From an uncultured bacterium (GTDB taxonomy: Bacteria > Patescibacteriota > Minisyncoccia > CAIUEV01), in the NCBI GenBank assembly GCA_903898335.1, contig CAIUEV010000099.1, positions 1-5,996 on the forward strand: a stretch of DNA of 5,996 nucleotides, in the 5' to 3' direction. Positions 4,556-5,996 of this stretch are shown here, piece after piece. A program made the position numbers and the translations under genes. Below the pieces are notes generated by a model. The model was given only the letters and a program-made list of their open reading frames with translations. It made no database searches and had not been told where the DNA came from. The first letter of the stretch is position 1. Every line of letters begins with the position of its first letter.

Positions 4556-5996
4556 TTAAAAATAAGAAGTTCTTTTTTCTCTGACTTTGTGTTTATCTTG
4601 TAAAGCCAAATCATAAGAGTCTTTTTGACCTTTCAAAAAATTTTCCGCTCTTTTTTTCTCTTCGGCAAGAGATCCGGGGAGCTCTTTTTCTGAAGCGAGT
4701 AGCTCACCGGCTTTCTCAATCAGAATTTTTCGTTGATTTTTTTTAGGGTCGGCAATGGCGACGGCTAAAATTATTTTAAGAAGATCTCCCACCAAAGCAC
4801 CCGGCTTAATTTTAAGCTCTTTCATCAGATCACCGCCGTTAATGCTGAGTTGTTTTAAAGATACCGGATCTTTTGAGGATTTGTCCATTAGGTATTTGAG
4901 CTTTCTGAGTTTAAAAACCTCTCCCTTCTTACAGCCGCTGCCCAATCGATCGGCAATGCGAATCGTGAGCAATTTCTCCATTCTTTCCGCTCCTCCCGCT
5001 CGATGCAAGAGTCGACGAGCAGTACTTTCTCCATGCAAATTGGGGTCGAAATTAAACATATGAAGACGCACCAATTCGGCTGTTTCCTCAATTATAGCGC
5101 GAGGAAAACGCAGTCTTTCCAAGATTCGACGAGTAATTTTCTCTCCCTCAACCTCGTGAAAATAAAAGGTGGCTTCTTGGCCGGGGATCTGTCTTTTAAC
5201 TCGGGGCTTGGCAATATCATGCAGCAGACCGGCCAGTCGAACTTCCAAGCGGTCGGAAAAACAGAATTTCAAAGAAAAAATAAGATGCTCGAAAACAGAG
5301 AAAATATGATGGCGATTCTGGCTGGCTCCGATACCCTCTCCTATTTCCGGTATTATATTTTCCAACAAACCAAGTTTTTGAAGAAGAACAACACCTTCGG
5401 CCGGCCAAGGGGATAAAATAATTTTAGTTAACTCATCCCTGATTCTTTCCGCCGATATTTTTTTGATTAAGCCGGCATTTTTTTTGATGGCCAGAGCTGT
5501 TCTTCTCTCAATTTTGAAACCGAGCTCACAGGCGAAACGCACTGCTCTCATCAACCGAAGCGCATCTTCTTGGAAACGGTCGTTAGGATCTCCGCAGGTT
5601 TTTACGAGACCGTTTTCCAAATCTTTAAGACCGTCGAAAAGATCGATTATACAAGGTAAACTCGCTTTTTCGTTTAATTTTATTTTTGAAAGGTTGATCG
5701 TCGGGTAGTTGCCGAAACCTAATTCCGGCAATTCTTCCATTTGCAAAAGGCTTTTGCCTTCCCCCTCGATGCCGGGACCAAAGTCGTTTTTGTTGGTTTT
5801 TAGTGTCTCTTCGAAAGGGATGGAAATACTTTTCAGCTCGATGGATTTATTCAAAGAGGAAAAAAAAGCCGTTTGCTCTTTTCTATCAGTGGGGATGGTG
5901 GCGATATTTAACGCCAGAGCATTGATTGTAAAGTCTCTTCTTTCCAAATCTTCTTCGATTCGGTCGGTAAAAATAACTTTTTCCGGATGACGATGA
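4556..5996 (-). CDS. cca: CCA tRNA nucleotidyltransferase with HD domain, 5' truncated
   Basis: The frame continues off the right edge (HRHPEKVIFTDRIEEDLERRD), so the TTG at 5945-5947 is internal and the nucleotidyltransferase GG/DxD motifs lie outside the window. Numbered from that codon: RRDFTINALA (3-12) is the end of the catalytic head; RFQEDALRLMRAVRFA (124-139) contains the EDxxR nucleotide-selecting motif (Glu127, Asp128, Arg131); ERIRDEL (167-173) is the family's conserved neck helix. An HD phosphohydrolase domain follows with His214, His243-Asp244 (LLHDIAKP), His264, His296 and Asp333, all apparently intact; in some CCA enzymes this domain has phosphatase or phosphodiesterase activity. 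The enzyme adds or repairs the 3' CCA of tRNAs, and the tRNA-Tyr at 1648-1731 needs it. The oddity is an insertion of about 80 residues (roughly 17-98) where typical enzymes have a short turn. The C-terminal tail (420-463) is charged. It is probably co-transcribed with rfbB downstream. Confidence 0.93.
   Translation of the reverse strand, partial: HRHPEKVIFTDRIEEDLERRDFTINALALNIATIPTDRKEQTAFFSSLNKSIELKSISIPFEETLKTNKNDFGPGIEGEGKSLLQMEELPELGFGNYPTINLSKIKLNEKASLPCIIDLFDGLKDLENGLVKTCGDPNDRFQEDALRLMRAVRFACELGFKIERRTALAIKKNAGLIKKISAERIRDELTKIILSPWPAEGVVLLQKLGLLENIIPEIGEGIGASQNRHHIFSVFEHLIFSLKFCFSDRLEVRLAGLLHDIAKPRVKRQIPGQEATFYFHEVEGEKITRRILERLRFPRAIIEETAELVRLHMFNFDPNLHGESTARRLLHRAGGAERMEKLLTIRIADRLGSGCKKGEVFKLRKLKYLMDKSSKDPVSLKQLSINGGDLMKELKIKPGALVGDLLKIILAVAIADPKKNQRKILIEKAGELLASEKELPGSLAEEKKRAENFLKGQKDSYDLALQDKHKVREKRTSYF
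5654..5899 (-). other. Insertion of about 80 codons in the cca-like gene
   Basis: In typical CCA enzymes, RRDFTINA(L/M)A is followed within about ten residues by a [L/I]DPFGG..DL motif. Here ALNIA (12-16, numbered from the codon at 5945-5947) is separated from IIDLFDGLKDL (100-110) by a mostly polar stretch with charged and Gly-rich parts (DFGPGIEGEGK at 55-65) and no recognisable domain. The frame stays open across it, so it is an in-frame insertion and not a frameshift. Boundaries are approximate. Confidence 0.65.

Noticed and set aside
4543..4614. Longer rfbB reading frame starting at 4614
   Set aside because: It adds 23 residues with no family counterpart and overlaps the end of the cca-like gene; the ATG at 4543-4545 gives the normal MKLLVTGGAGFIG start.
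5945..5947. TTG as the start of the CCA enzyme
   Set aside because: The frame continues upstream to the window edge with family-typical residues (HPEKV.FTD..EEDL), so the gene is cut by the window.
3874..5990. Plus-strand open frames opposite rfbB and cca, including 5003-5416
   Set aside because: They are antisense shadows of two well-supported genes and show no family features of their own.

Overview
The window looks like a piece of a Candidate Phyla Radiation (Patescibacteria, probably Parcubacteria-like) chromosome. This is inferred from the mix of gene families rather than from a marker gene. It has the C-terminal end of the DUF87/HerA-like type IV secretion ATPase family common in these genomes, a small ECF-S-like membrane protein that databases often mislabel 'iron hydrogenase', a surface protein with thrombospondin type 3 calcium motifs and an alternating-Asn linker, and a CCA-adding enzyme with an HD domain. 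The DNA is moderately AT-rich, genes are tightly packed, and none of the visible starts has a clear Shine-Dalgarno sequence. TGA acts as a stop in one gene, which fits code 11.

Layout. Plus strand: end of the secretion ATPase (1-425); a 148-bp spacer with a promoter-like element and a 14-bp dyad (493-533); a SpeD-family pyruvoyl decarboxylase (574-936); a spacer with an extended -10 promoter (996-1022); a six-helix membrane protein (1056-1577); a tRNA-Tyr(GUA) gene (1648-1731); then two tightly spaced exported proteins of unknown role, the first a TSP3 protein (1756-2844) and the second a 237-residue signal-peptide protein (2851-3564). Minus strand, converging on these with only 12 bp between stop codons: dTDP-glucose 4,6-dehydratase (3577-4545), preceded by the CCA-adding enzyme (4556 to the right edge, 5' end missing).

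Functionally this is a mixture of housekeeping and cell-surface genes. The tRNA does not encode its full CCA end, so it depends on an enzyme such as the one encoded at the right edge. The two exported proteins may form an envelope module. RfbB makes the 4-keto-6-deoxy sugar precursor of rhamnose-type surface sugars, but no other sugar gene is visible. The SpeD homologue has the complete self-processing site but an altered substrate-side motif and no polyamine-pathway neighbours, so its substrate is uncertain.

No mobile element, CRISPR array, phage gene or obvious new defence system was found. The observations most worth following up are the divergent lone SpeD, the C1:G72 pair in a class II tRNA-Tyr, the roughly 80-residue insertion in the CCA enzyme, and the exported protein pair.
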